Assembly (NCBI GenBank): GCA_902809825.1
Contig: LR778114.1
Span: forward strand, 1,612,001-1,676,000
Direction of reading: 5' to 3'
Source: Candidatus Hydrogenisulfobacillus filiaventi
GTDB lineage: Bacteria > Bacillota > Sulfobacillia > Sulfobacillales > R501
DNA: 64,000 nucleotides
A program made the position numbers and the translations under genes. The notes under the pieces were generated by a model that worked only from the letters and a program-made list of their open reading frames with translations, had not been told where the DNA came from and did not search any database. Shown here piece after piece: positions 26,127 through 35,626 of this stretch. Position 1 is the first letter of the stretch. The number at the start of each line of letters is the position of its first letter.

Positions 26127-27484
26127 CGGCCCCCGTCCTTTCCGCCCGGCGCACCCGCCGCCGGACCGGTCCCGTCCTCCTCCAGAATGCCCGAACGGCG
26201 GTAGAGCTCCTCCACATACCGCAGGTAGGGTTCCACCCGGAACGCGTCGGCTAGGCCGGCCGGCCCCAGCACCGCCTGCACCCGGGGGTCGGCCTCCAGC
26301 CGCTGCCGGAAGTCGGGGCCGGCCTCCCCGGCCGCGATGGCCCCCATGGCGGCCGCCTGCACCACCTGGTAGGCCTCCTCCCGGGTCATCCCCGCCCCCA
26401 CCAGCTTGAGCAGCACCCGTTCCGAGAACACCAGGCCGCCGCCGCGCTCCAGGTTGCGCCGCATTGCCTCCGGCTTGACGGTCAGACCCCGGATGATGCG
26501 GGTCATCAGGTCCAGCAGGTAGTCGGCCAGCGTGGTGGCATCGGGCAGGATCACCCGCTCCACCGACGAATGGGAGATGTCCCGCTCGTGCCAGAGGGCC
26601 ATGTCCTCCAGCGCCGGCACCACGTACCCGCGCAACAGCCGGGCCAACCCCGACACCTGTTCGGATTTGACCGGGTTCCGCTTGTGCGGCATGGCGGAGG
26701 ACCCACGTTGCCCGGCCGCGAAGGGCTCCTCCGCCTCTCCCACCTCGCTGCGCTGCAGGTGCCGGATCTCGGTCGCCATCTTGTCCAGGGTGCCGCCGAG
26801 GATGGCCAGGGCGGTCAGCACCTCGGCATGACGGTCGCGCTGCAGCACCTGGGTGGCCACCGGCGCCGGCCGCAGGCCCAGCCGCTCGGCCACAAAGGCC
26901 TCCACCTCCGGGGGGACGTTGGCGAAGTTGCCTACCGCCCCCGACAGCTTCATCACCCGCATGCCCTCCTTGGCCCGGGCCAGGCGGTCGGCGTCCCGCC
27001 CCAGCTCGAGCCACCAGAGCACAAACTTGAGTCCGAAGCTGGTGGGCTCGGCATGCATCCCGTGGGTACGCCCCACCACCGGGAGGTCCTTGTAGGCCAG
27101 GGCCCGTTCCCGGACCGCCTGGCGCAGGCCGGCCAGGCCCTCCTCCACCACCTCCAGCGCCTCCACCGTCAGGGAGGCCAGGGCGGTATCGACCACGTCG
27201 CTGGAGGTCAACCCGTAATGCAGGTACTTGGCGTCCTCGGGGTCCACCGTCTCCCCCGCCGCCGCCAGAAAGGCGATCACATCGTGATGAAACCGGGCCT
27301 CGTAGGCCTCCACCCGCGCAGGGTCGACCCGGGCAGCCGCCAGCCGGTCCGCCACCCCGGCCGGGATCACCCCCAACGCCTCCCAGGCGGCCACCGCCCA
27401 CCGCTCAATCTCCAGCCAGCGGTCGTAGCGGTGCTGATCCGACCAGAGGGCGGCCATGCGTGGCCGCTGATAACGCGGGATCAC
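26123..27484 (-). CDS. purB: Adenylosuccinate lyase
   Basis: A 453-residue lyase that cleaves SAICAR and adenylosuccinate, so it serves both IMP and AMP synthesis. Features are VIPRYQRPRMAALWSDQHRY at the start, HYGLTSSDVVDTA, RTHGMHAEPTSFG, and the flexible signature loop GSSAMPHKRNPVKSEQ with the catalytic Ser. I chose the GTG at 27484, with AGGAGG upstream, because it gives the family N-terminus; the open frame further up has no match. It is the first gene of the operon; the usual purE and purK are not in front of it. Confidence 0.95.
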   Translation of the reverse strand: MIPRYQRPRMAALWSDQHRYDRWLEIERWAVAAWEALGVIPAGVADRLAAARVDPARVEAYEARFHHDVIAFLAAAGETVDPEDAKYLHYGLTSSDVVDTALASLTVEALEVVEEGLAGLRQAVRERALAYKDLPVVGRTHGMHAEPTSFGLKFVLWWLELGRDADRLARAKEGMRVMKLSGAVGNFANVPPEVEAFVAERLGLRPAPVATQVLQRDRHAEVLTALAILGGTLDKMATEIRHLQRSEVGEAEEPFAAGQRGSSAMPHKRNPVKSEQVSGLARLLRGYVVPALEDMALWHERDISHSSVERVILPDATTLADYLLDLMTRIIRGLTVKPEAMRRNLERGGGLVFSERVLLKLVGAGMTREEAYQVVQAAAMGAIAAGEAGPDFRQRLEADPRVQAVLGPAGLADAFRVEPYLRYVEELYRRSGILEEDGTGPAAGAPGGKDGGR

Positions 27485-27794
27485 CCTTCTGCCTCCTCCT
27501 GCCGGCGGACCGCCGCCCCGGGCGGCCGCCCGCTCCACCGCCCGCCGGATCCGGGGGCACCCCTGGACACCCGGCGGCCGGCGGGCCACCCCGGCCTCAG
27601 GCACCCGGCGGATGCCCCGCCCCGCCAGCGGGCGGTCCGGACACCACCGGCCGCCCTACGCCGTCCCGTTCCGCGGCCGTAAAAACTGTCTGAATTATCC
27701 GCTCTTTGTGGCGTTGTCCGCTTGCGCCTCTATGGTGCCCCATCATTCGACGCTCTGCAAGGGGGAATCCGAATATTCCTTCCTGCTCTCGGCG
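27485..27794 (-). other. Upstream region of the pur operon (310 bases, no gene)
   Basis: This GC-rich leader lies between the DUF763 gene and purB. It holds the PurBox-like pair at its upstream end, a possible -10 (GATAAT on the minus strand, 27694-27699) without a good -35, and several strong GC hairpins close to purB. I looked for a guanine-type riboswitch, which B. subtilis has here, and for a ZTP motif. I found no convincing match to either. Confidence 0.5.
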
Positions 27795-27809
27795 CTATTG
27801 TTCGGATCC
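27765..27809 (-). promoter_or_regulatory. PurBox-like inverted pair upstream of purB (candidate PurR operator)
   Basis: GAATCCGAATATT (27765-27777) matches the Firmicute PurBox consensus AWWWCCGAACWWT at 11 of 13 positions. ATTGTTCGGATCC (27797-27809) matches its reverse complement at 11 of 13. The two face each other with 27 bases between CGAA and TTCG, which is what the 14-bp boxes 16-17 bp apart of B. subtilis give. The second box overlaps the stop of the DUF763 gene. The pair lies about 285 bases upstream of purB. No purR gene is in this window. Confidence 0.5.
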
Positions 27810-28892
27810 GGCGGCGCGGGCCACGGCCGCGAGGCGGGCCAGGGCGGCCCGCTTCTCGCTGTGATCCAGGCGGGTCCGGTCGGCCACCCGGCGCAGCATG
27901 GCGATGGAATCGTCGTAAAGGGGACGGGAGACCGGAAAGGGATGCCCGTCCTTGCCACCGTGAGCGAAGGCGTAACGCAGGGGATCCGTCCGGCTGGCCT
28001 GCACCCCGTAAATCACTTCCGCCACCATGCACAGGGCGCGCACGGTGGCGGGGCCGACACCCTCCCGTTCCAGCAGGCTGCGGAAATCGGCGGGCGGCTG
28101 CTCGTACAGGGCCAGCAGACGGCGGTCGATGCGGGCTGCGTCGGGGATGGCATGGCCCGCCGGCAGCACGCCGCCGCCGGGCCGGCGGGCGATGAGGTCC
28201 ACCATGGCCGCCGGCGGCACCTCCCGCACGGCGGTGACCATGCCCTGGCGGGCCGCCGCGCTGGCAGAGGAGGTCAGGTCGAGCACCGGCCCGCGGGCCC
28301 GATCCCCGGCCAGCCCGCTATGGGGCCGGTCCACGGGGTCCGTGACCCGGCGGGAGAACCAGTGGTAGCGGCGGGCGTAGCGCCCTTCCGCCCCCTGCAT
28401 CCCCTGCTGCACCACCGCCCATTCCCCGGCGTCGTCGAAGAGAAAGACATGGTGGTAGAGCTGAAAGCCGTCCTGGAGGGCGGCGCCGTCCACCTTGGCC
28501 GCCAGCCGGCTGGCCCCCACCAGGGCCTCCCCCCGGTGGATGCCGGCGCCATCGGCGGCGGCCCGGATTTCATCGGGGGTACGCCGCGAGGCCCGTCCCT
28601 TGCCGCCGGCCGCATGCAGCGGCCAGCGGGGACGGGCGGCCAGGGCCTGCTTGACCGCCCCCAGGGTGACGGTGGTCAGGCCGGAGGAGTGCCAGTCAAA
28701 CCCCAGCAGGCTCCCGAAGGCCTGGAACCAGAAGGGATCGGCGAACCGGGCCAGGATGTCGGCCGTGGGGAATTCCTCCAGCATCACCTCCAGCATCAGG
28801 CCGGCGAGGGTCACCATGCGCTCGTACAGCCAGCGCGGCGCCCGGCCCCCGTGCAGGGGCAGGTCGAGGCTGCCGGTTCGGCCCCCGTTCAC
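27795..28892 (-). CDS. DUF763 family protein of unknown function
   Basis: A 365-residue protein with the clear DUF763 signature: GSLDLPLHGGRAPRWLYERM at the start, FADPFWFQAFGSLLGFDWHS, SSGLTTVTLGAVK, and GGKGRASRRTPDEI. Near residues 285-310 lies LEREGVGPATVRALCMVAEV, a helix-hairpin-helix-like segment that may bind DNA. Function is unknown; relatives occur in archaea and thermophilic bacteria. The GTG start (28892) lies four bases past guaA, so it is the last gene of the glnR-like/hpt/guaA unit and lies directly upstream of the pur control region. A link to nucleotide metabolism or DNA repair is only suggested by context. Confidence 0.8.
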   Translation of the reverse strand: MNGGRTGSLDLPLHGGRAPRWLYERMVTLAGLMLEVMLEEFPTADILARFADPFWFQAFGSLLGFDWHSSGLTTVTLGAVKQALAARPRWPLHAAGGKGRASRRTPDEIRAAADGAGIHRGEALVGASRLAAKVDGAALQDGFQLYHHVFLFDDAGEWAVVQQGMQGAEGRYARRYHWFSRRVTDPVDRPHSGLAGDRARGPVLDLTSSASAAARQGMVTAVREVPPAAMVDLIARRPGGGVLPAGHAIPDAARIDRRLLALYEQPPADFRSLLEREGVGPATVRALCMVAEVIYGVQASRTDPLRYAFAHGGKDGHPFPVSRPLYDDSIAMLRRVADRTRLDHSEKRAALARLAAVARAAGSEQ

Positions 28893-28895
28893 GGC

Positions 28896-30428
28896 CTACT
28901 CCCATTCAATCGTGGCCGGCGGCTTGGAGGTGATGTCGTACACCACACGGCTGATGCCCTCCACCTCCCCGGTCAGGCGGGAGGCGATGCGTTCCAGCAC
29001 CGCATCCGGCAGGCGCACCCAGTCGGCGGTCATACCATCCTCGCTCTCCACCGCCCGCACTGCCACCACCCGGCCGTAGGTGCGGCGGTCGCCCATCACC
29101 CCTACCGCTCGCGCCTCGAGCAGGACCGCGAAAGCCTGCCAGATGGCGCGTTCCAGCCCGGCAGCCCGGATCTCCTCCCGCACGATGCGGTCGGCCTCCC
29201 GCACCACCGCCAGCTTCTCCGCGGTCACCGGCCCCATAATACGGACCGCCAGGCCCGGGCCCGGGAAGGGCTGCCGCCAGACAATGGTGTCCGGCAGACC
29301 CAAGGCTTCCCCGACCCGCCGCACTTCGTCCTTGAACAGCCAGCGCAGCGGCTCCACCACCTCGAAGGGCAGGTCGGGGGGCAGCCCGCCCACGTTGTGG
29401 TGGGACTTGATGGTACGGGCATGGCCGGCGCCGGATTCGATTACGTCCGGATAGACGGTTCCCTGAATCAGGACTTCGGGCCGCGGCTCCAGAGCAGCGG
29501 CGGCGCGCTCGAAGGCGCGGATGAATTCGCGTCCGATGACCTTGCGCTTGGCTTCGGGGTCCTCCACCCCGGCCAGGGCCTGCAGGAACTCCCGTTCCGC
29601 CCGCACCACCCGCAGGTCGAGATCGGGAAAGGCGGCCGCGATTTCCTCCACCTCCCCGGCCCGCAGCAGGCCATGGTCGATGAGGATGGCCGTCAGGTGG
29701 TCGCCGATGGCGTCCGCCGCGAGCCGGGCGGCCACTGCCGAATCCACCCCGCCCGACAAGGCCACCAGTGCCCGCCGCCCCCCGATCCGGGCGCGCAGGT
29801 CCGCCACCGCCCCGGCGATGAAGTCGGCCGGACGCCAGTTGGGCCGCAGACCGGCCACCCGGAACAGGAAGTCGCGCAGCATGGTGGTGCCTTCCGGGGT
29901 GTGGCGCACCTCCGGGTGATACTGCACGGCATAGAGCCCGCGGCGCGGGTCGCCCATGGCCGCCACCGGGGTATGGTCCGTGGCCGCATAGACCTCAAAA
30001 CCCGGCGGCACCGCCTTCACCTCATCCCCGTGGCTCATCCAGACCACCGAGGTCGCCGGAACCCCCTCCAGCAGGGGGGTGGGCTTCAGGGTGCGCATGG
30101 CCGTGCGCCCGTACTCCCGCCGCCCGGCCGGTTCCACCCGGCCGCCCAGGAGATGGGCCATGAGCTGCATCCCGTAACAGATGCCCAGCACCGGGATGCC
30201 GGATTCCAGCAGGGCGGGGTCCATGCTGGGGGCGCCCGGTTCGAACACGCTGGCCGGCCCGCCGGAGAGGATGATGGCCGCCGGCCGGCGTTCCAGCACC
30301 TTTTGCGCCGGGGTGTCCCCCGGCACCACTTCACAGTAGACCTCCGCCTCCCGGATGCGGCGGGCGATCAGGTGGTTGTATTGGGCCCCGAAGTCCAGGA
30401 CGACCACGGGGCGCTGGGGTTCGGTCAT
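28896..30428 (-). CDS. guaA: GMP synthase (glutamine-hydrolysing)
   Basis: A 510-residue two-domain enzyme converting XMP to GMP. The class I glutaminase domain (about 1-195) has the nucleophile in [17 protein letters not shown] and the His-Glu in AVQYHPEV. The ATP pyrophosphatase domain has the PP-loop [19 protein letters not shown], and the dimerisation domain ends [14 protein letters not shown], the standard C-terminus. The ATG at 30428 overlaps the hpt stop. It provides the GMP branch from the IMP made by the neighbouring pur operon. Confidence 0.97.
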   Translation of the reverse strand: MTEPQRPVVVLDFGAQYNHLIARRIREAEVYCEVVPGDTPAQKVLERRPAAIILSGGPASVFEPGAPSMDPALLESGIPVLGICYGMQLMAHLLGGRVEPAGRREYGRTAMRTLKPTPLLEGVPATSVVWMSHGDEVKAVPPGFEVYAATDHTPVAAMGDPRRGLYAVQYHPEVRHTPEGTTMLRDFLFRVAGLRPNWRPADFIAGAVADLRARIGGRRALVALSGGVDSAVAARLAADAIGDHLTAILIDHGLLRAGEVEEIAAAFPDLDLRVVRAEREFLQALAGVEDPEAKRKVIGREFIRAFERAAAALEPRPEVLIQGTVYPDVIESGAGHARTIKSHHNVGGLPPDLPFEVVEPLRWLFKDEVRRVGEALGLPDTIVWRQPFPGPGLAVRIMGPVTAEKLAVVREADRIVREEIRAAGLERAIWQAFAVLLEARAVGVMGDRRTYGRVVAVRAVESEDGMTADWVRLPDAVLERIASRLTGEVEGISRVVYDITSKPPATIEWE

Positions 30429-31018
30429 GAAGCCGGCTCCTTCTGTCGGGGGCCCGCAGCGTCCGCCGGCCCGCCGGGTTCGCGGATGAGCCGGCAGACG
30501 TCGGGCAGGTTGCGGTACCGCTCGTCCACGTCCAGGCCATAGCCCACCGCGAACGTATCCGGAATCACAAAGGCCCGGTAATGGACGGGCACCTCCACCC
30601 GGCGCCGCTCCCGCTTGTCCAGCAGGGTGCAGATGCGGACACTGGCCGCCCCCCGGGCCTGGAGATGCCCGTAAAGATAGTTGAGGGTGAGTCCGGTGTC
30701 CACGATATCCTCCACGATGAGGACATCGCGCCCTTCGATGCTGTGCTCGAGATCCTTGATGATCCGCACCACCCCGGAACTCTCGGTGGAGGCCCCGTAG
30801 GAGGACAGGGCCATGAAGTCCACCGCCAGGGGCAGGTCGATGTGGCGCACCAGGTCAGCCAGGAAAATAAAGGAACCCTTCAGGATGCCGACCAACAAAA
30901 GCGGCCGGCCACGGTAGTCCTCCGTGATCTGCCGGCCTAGTTCGGCCACCCCGTGCGCAATGTCCTCCGCTTTAATCAACACTTCCAGCCGTTCGCCCGG
31001 GAACGGGTCCATGCTCAC
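30425..31018 (-). CDS. hpt: Hypoxanthine(-guanine) phosphoribosyltransferase
   Basis: A 197-residue type I PRTase that salvages hypoxanthine and guanine with PRPP. The PRPP loop is [18 protein letters not shown], the PPi loop is [18 protein letters not shown], and the C-terminal purine-specific segment is [18 protein letters not shown]. It overlaps both neighbours by four bases (the glnR-like gene before, guaA after), so all three are translated together. A slightly extended polar C-terminus is the only oddity. Confidence 0.95.
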   Translation of the reverse strand: MSMDPFPGERLEVLIKAEDIAHGVAELGRQITEDYRGRPLLLVGILKGSFIFLADLVRHIDLPLAVDFMALSSYGASTESSGVVRIIKDLEHSIEGRDVLIVEDIVDTGLTLNYLYGHLQARGAASVRICTLLDKRERRRVEVPVHYRAFVIPDTFAVGYGLDVDERYRNLPDVCRLIREPGGPADAAGPRQKEPAS

Positions 31019-31482
31019 TTCCCCTTCTTGCTGCGGGGTGTGGACGGTCGGCGCACGCCTCCCGCCGCCGGAATCGGGGCAGGCTCCTCATCCCGCTCCA
31101 GCCGCCGGATCAGCCGGTGCCGGTCCATCAGCGGGAACAAGGAGCCGGTGGTGGGCATCTCCCCGCGGGCCAGCCGCTTGCCCTCAAAGTAGGCATCGGC
31201 GTCCCGCTCCACCTCATCGCTCTCCAACGGGGTGCTGAGCACCTCGCGGTTGAGCTTCTCCCGGACGCCCTTCAGGCTGAGCCCCTGGTCCAGCAGCTGC
31301 TTGATGGTCTTCAACGTCTCAATGTCCTGGTCGGTGTACAGCCGCTGGTTGCCGGCCGTACGCCGCGGGGAGATGAGGTGCTGGGCCTCGTAATAGCGGA
31401 TGCGGCGCTCCGTTAGCCCCGTGGCCGAGCGTACCACCCCGATGGTGTACAGCGGCGGTCCAAGATGGTGTCCCTCTTTCAT
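31015..31482 (-). CDS. GlnR/TnrA-like MerR-family regulator
   Basis: A 155-residue MerR-family protein. The DNA-binding part reads PLYTIGVVRSATGLTERRIR and then AGNQRLYTDQDIETLKTIKQ, followed by LLDQGLSLKGV. This closely follows the GlnR/TnrA subgroup, which senses glutamine through glutamine synthetase and represses nitrogen genes. The ATG at 31482 has AAGGAGG eight bases upstream; the longer open frame is not used because the promoter lies inside it. It is co-translated with hpt and guaA rather than with glnA, which is unusual. Whether it responds to nitrogen, purines or another signal is open. Confidence 0.75.
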   Translation of the reverse strand: MKEGHHLGPPLYTIGVVRSATGLTERRIRYYEAQHLISPRRTAGNQRLYTDQDIETLKTIKQLLDQGLSLKGVREKLNREVLSTPLESDEVERDADAYFEGKRLARGEMPTTGSLFPLMDRHRLIRRLERDEEPAPIPAAGGVRRPSTPRSKKGK

Positions 31483-31633
31483 GGAACCAGCCTCCTTAGT
31501 CTGCCGACCGGGAGCGCTCCTTGCCACCGGCTCCAGCGGGGCAAACCACGATGTTCGCGACGGGCGTCCGCCTCCCGACCCGGGGGCCGGAGCTACCGTA
31601 CCCGCCACTACCCGGACACCCATCGCCCTTCCC

Positions 31634-31662
31634 ATTATGACAGAAAGGGACTTCCAACCCAA
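31634..31662 (-). promoter_or_regulatory. Probable sigma-A promoter of the glnR-like/hpt/guaA operon
   Basis: On the minus strand TTGGGT (31657-31662) is followed after 17 bases by CATAAT (31634-31639). It would give a leader of about 145 bases before the ATG at 31482. I found no TGTNA-N7-TNACA GlnR box in it. Confidence 0.5.
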
Positions 31663-31729
31663 CGGGTTCGGCTGCCTGCCGCAAATCTAACACAAACCCT
31701 GCCGGCCGGGCAACCCCCCGGAGCCCGGG

Positions 31730-32236
31730 CTATTCCGCCAGGGCATGCCCGCCGGCGGCGTCCCCGCCCGTGCCCAGGGCATAGGCAGCCACCTGCCGCT
31801 CAAGGCGCGCAATCTCCTGATGAGCCTGGCCCAGCTTGTAGGCCAGTTCCCGCAGGTCGCGCGTCTCCTCCTCCCAACGCTGGTTCTGGCGACTGAGTTC
31901 CTGGGTCAGGGCCTCCACCACCGTGCGCAGCATCAGGTGCTGTTCCCGCACCATGTCCACCCACGGCAGCCAGTCGCCGTCTGCAAGGCGGCGGTCGCCG
32001 GGCAGGCCCCCGCGCCCGGGACGGGCGCCGGTGGCGCCCAGAGAGGCCAGACGCGCCGCCAGCTGGCGGTAGGCCTCCTCCTCGGCATTTTCCAGCACAT
32101 CGCGGGGCACGACGTAGGGACGGCCCGCCACCCCCATGCGCCGTTCGGCGGGGATGCGGCCGGCGCGGATGTCATTACGCAGGCTCTGGGCCAGAGCCGG
32201 GTCCACGGCAGCGATTTCCGACAAGGTGTATTCCAT
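31730..32236 (-). CDS. MerR-like helix-turn-helix protein with C-terminal coiled coil
   Basis: A 168-residue protein of unknown role. Residues 1-50 (YTLSEIAAVDPALAQSLRND, then PYVVPRDVLENAEEE) look like a MerR/excisionase-type winged helix. Residues about 95-150 form a heptad-rich coiled coil (LMLRTVVEALTQELSRQNQ, then LAYKLGQAHQEIARLERQVA). This layout recalls RacA-like chromosome-anchoring proteins and other DNA-binding coiled-coil proteins, but I see no specific match. The ATG at 32236 follows GGTGGAGGGAG. It lies between plsY and the glnR-like operon. Confidence 0.6.
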   Translation of the reverse strand: MEYTLSEIAAVDPALAQSLRNDIRAGRIPAERRMGVAGRPYVVPRDVLENAEEEAYRQLAARLASLGATGARPGRGGLPGDRRLADGDWLPWVDMVREQHLMLRTVVEALTQELSRQNQRWEEETRDLRELAYKLGQAHQEIARLERQVAAYALGTGGDAAGGHALAE

Positions 32237-32310
32237 GGGCTTCTCCCTCCACCTTCATGCTGCCCTAAGCATTCCCCATCCGGTTCGGAATCAAACCATG
32301 AGGTCCCCGG

Positions 32311-32937
32311 TTATTGCCGGCGGCTGCCGGCGGGCCCGCCCCCGCGGCCCCAACGGGGTTCCTGCCCGCGCCGGATACGGGCCCAGTTGCCCCGGTGGGC
32401 CCACAACACCACCACGGCCGCCGGCAGACCGAATCCCCAAAGATAGGGGGGAGGATCCAGGAGACCGAGGCCCAACGCCGCCGCCAGCACCCCGGTCCCG
32501 CTGCCCAGGGAAACCAGGCGGGTGGCGCCCGTCACCACCGCGAACACCGCCACCGCGGCCGCCGCCACCCGCCAGTCGAGGGCCGCCAGCGCCCCTACCC
32601 CGGCCGCCACCCCTTTGCCGCCCTTAAAGCCCAGAAACGGAGAGAACACATGGCCCAACAGCGGCATCAGGCCGGCCAGCGCCGCCGCCGCCGGCCGGCC
32701 CGGCCACCAGGCCAGGGCCAGGGCCGGGGGGAGGGCCCCCTTGGCCGCGTCCAGGGCCAGCACCCCTAGTCCCGCCCGCCAGCCGTGAGTGCGGGCCACG
32801 TTGGTGGCCCCGATGTTGGCGCTGCCCTGGCTGCGGATGTCCACCCCGTACCGCACCCGCGACCAGATCCAGCCGAAGGGCACCGCGCCCAGCAGAAAGG
32901 CCGCCGCCAGGCCGGCCGCCGCCCATACCGTCCCCAT
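32311..32937 (-). CDS. plsY: Acyl-phosphate:glycerol-3-phosphate acyltransferase
   Basis: A 208-residue membrane enzyme with five or more hydrophobic helices that transfers the acyl group of acyl-phosphate to glycerol-3-phosphate, the first step of phospholipid synthesis. The three conserved motifs are present: GSANIGATNVART, the glycine-rich GHVFSPFLGFKGGKGVA, and the late AHRGNWARIRRG. Length and topology fit PlsY. It is separated from groEL by a strong terminator. Confidence 0.93.
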   Translation of the reverse strand: MGTVWAAAGLAAAFLLGAVPFGWIWSRVRYGVDIRSQGSANIGATNVARTHGWRAGLGVLALDAAKGALPPALALAWWPGRPAAAALAGLMPLLGHVFSPFLGFKGGKGVAAGVGALAALDWRVAAAAVAVFAVVTGATRLVSLGSGTGVLAAALGLGLLDPPPYLWGFGLPAAVVVLWAHRGNWARIRRGQEPRWGRGGGPAGSRRQ

Positions 32938-32966
32938 CCCCGTCCCCTTCCCTCCTGCGCAAAAGG

Positions 32967-32993
32967 GCGCCGCCGGGGCAACCCCGGCGGCGC
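32967..32993 (-). terminator. Rho-independent terminator of groES-groEL
   Basis: A 12-base-pair GC stem (32967-32978 with 32982-32993) and a three-base loop. On the minus strand it is followed by TTTT (32961-32964). It lies 15 bases past the groEL stop. Confidence 0.85.
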
Positions 32994-33008
32994 TCAGGCA
33001 GCTCCGGC

Positions 33009-34631
<1,623 letters not shown>

Positions 34632-34674
34632 TTACCTCCTTGGAGCATCCATATGCGTTCCGCGCGGGCCGGCA

Positions 34675-34980
34675 TCAGGCTAAGGCCGGGGCATGCTCCA
34701 GCACCGCCAGAATCTCCTCGTCCCGCACCAGCCGGTATTCCCGGTCCTGCACGCGAACCGGAAGGCCGGCGTCGGGCATCACCAGCACTTCCTGGTCCAC
34801 CGCCACCTCCGGCGGGACGCGGGTCCCATTCTCCAAAAGCCGCCCGCTCCCCACCGCTACCACCCGGGCCCGCACGGGCCGCCCTTGGGCGGTATCGGGA
34901 ATCACCAGGCCGCCGGCGGTCTTCTCCTCCGCCAGCAGTTCCACGACCACCCGCTCACCCAGCGGACGCAGAACCTGCAC
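34675..34980 (-). CDS. groES: 10 kDa co-chaperonin GroES
   Basis: A 101-residue GroES, the lid of the GroEL chamber. It starts MQVLRPLGERVVVELLAEEK, has the mobile loop EEKTAGGLVIPDTAQ with the GroEL-binding hydrophobic patch, and ends in the usual barrel strand YRLVRDEEILAVLE. The start is a GTG at 34980 with GGGAGGGATG upstream. It is the first gene of groES-groEL. Confidence 0.96.
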   Translation of the reverse strand: MQVLRPLGERVVVELLAEEKTAGGLVIPDTAQGRPVRARVVAVGSGRLLENGTRVPPEVAVDQEVLVMPDAGLPVRVQDREYRLVRDEEILAVLEHAPALA

Positions 34981-35033
34981 GGATCATCCCTCCCGGTCTC
35001 GGCTTCATGTAGGCAGAACGTTGGAGAGTGTTG

Positions 35034-35060
35034 TTAGCACTCGAAGCGGATGAGTGCTAA
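35034..35060 (-). promoter_or_regulatory. CIRCE operator (HrcA repressor site) of groES-groEL
   Basis: A perfect CIRCE: TTAGCACTC (35034-35042), nine bases, then GAGTGCTAA (35052-35060). It lies about 10-36 bases past the predicted transcription start. HrcA binds this element and releases it on heat shock. hrcA itself is not in the window. Confidence 0.97.
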
Positions 35061-35076
35061 CCGTTTCCGAGTCTGG

Positions 35077-35105
35077 AGTGTACCCAAAATATCCTCGGCC
35101 GTCAA
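35077..35105 (-). promoter_or_regulatory. Sigma-A promoter of groES-groEL
   Basis: Minus strand: TTGACG (35100-35105), 17-base spacer, TACACT (35077-35082). It is immediately upstream of the CIRCE element and overlaps the last codons of moaB. Confidence 0.75.
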
Positions 35106-35626
35106 ACCTTCCCGGGAGGATTTTGCGCCGCCGGATCGTGAGCGGTGTGCCCGTGCAGCAGCTCCAGGGCGTGGGGCAGGAGCGCCTCCAGCAGGGGCCA
35201 CAGCTGTTCGACCGCTGCCGGGGACCCGGGCAGGTTGATGATGAGGCTGCGGCCGGCGACACCCGCCTCCCCGCGGGACAGCCAGCCCGTGGGGGTGTGA
35301 CGGGCGCTTTCCTGGCGCAGCGCCTCGGCCAGGCCCGGCACCGGCCGCCGGACCAGGGCGCGGGTCACCTCGGGCATCACATCGCGGGGGCCGAGCCCGG
35401 TCCCCCCCGTGGTCAGGATGAGGTCCATGCCCTCTCGGATCCACCCCTCCAGCCGCGCCCGCAGGCGGCCGAAATCGTCCGGCTCCACCGCCGTGGCCGT
35501 CACGTCCCCCAGCCGGGCGGCCAAGCTGGCCAGGAGCACCCCCGAGCGGTCGGCCCGCAACCCCCGCGCCGCGCTGTCGCTGGCGGTGAGCACCGCAATC
35601 CGCCGCCGTGGTTCAGTCTCCGCCAT
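35102..35626 (-). CDS. Molybdenum cofactor biosynthesis protein MoaB/MogA
   Basis: A 174-residue MoaB/Mog-fold protein that adenylates molybdopterin before metal insertion. It has RIAVLTASDSAARGLRADRS, the conserved DLILTTGGTGLGPRDVMPEV, and IINLPGSPAAVEQLWPLLEA. The family also covers moaB paralogues, so MogA activity is not certain. It overlaps moaC by 14 bases. Its 3' end holds the -35 region of the groES promoter. Confidence 0.88.
   Translation of the reverse strand: MAETEPRRRIAVLTASDSAARGLRADRSGVLLASLAARLGDVTATAVEPDDFGRLRARLEGWIREGMDLILTTGGTGLGPRDVMPEVTRALVRRPVPGLAEALRQESARHTPTGWLSRGEAGVAGRSLIINLPGSPAAVEQLWPLLEALLPHALELLHGHTAHDPAAQNPPGKV

Noticed and set aside
27485-27760. Guanine or ZTP riboswitch in the purB leader
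   Set aside because: Segments such as CCGCCGGGTGCC loosely recall the ZTP motif, but the flanking conserved bases and pairing are not present. The G-box consensus is absent.
31483-31662. Longer N-terminus for the GlnR-like protein starting near 31662
   Set aside because: The predicted promoter overlaps that start, and the extra 60 residues have no family counterpart. AAGGAGG supports the ATG at 31482.
31483-31729. GlnR operator in front of the glnR-like gene
   Set aside because: No TGTNA-N7-TNACA match is present; TGTCA at the -10 region lacks the second half.
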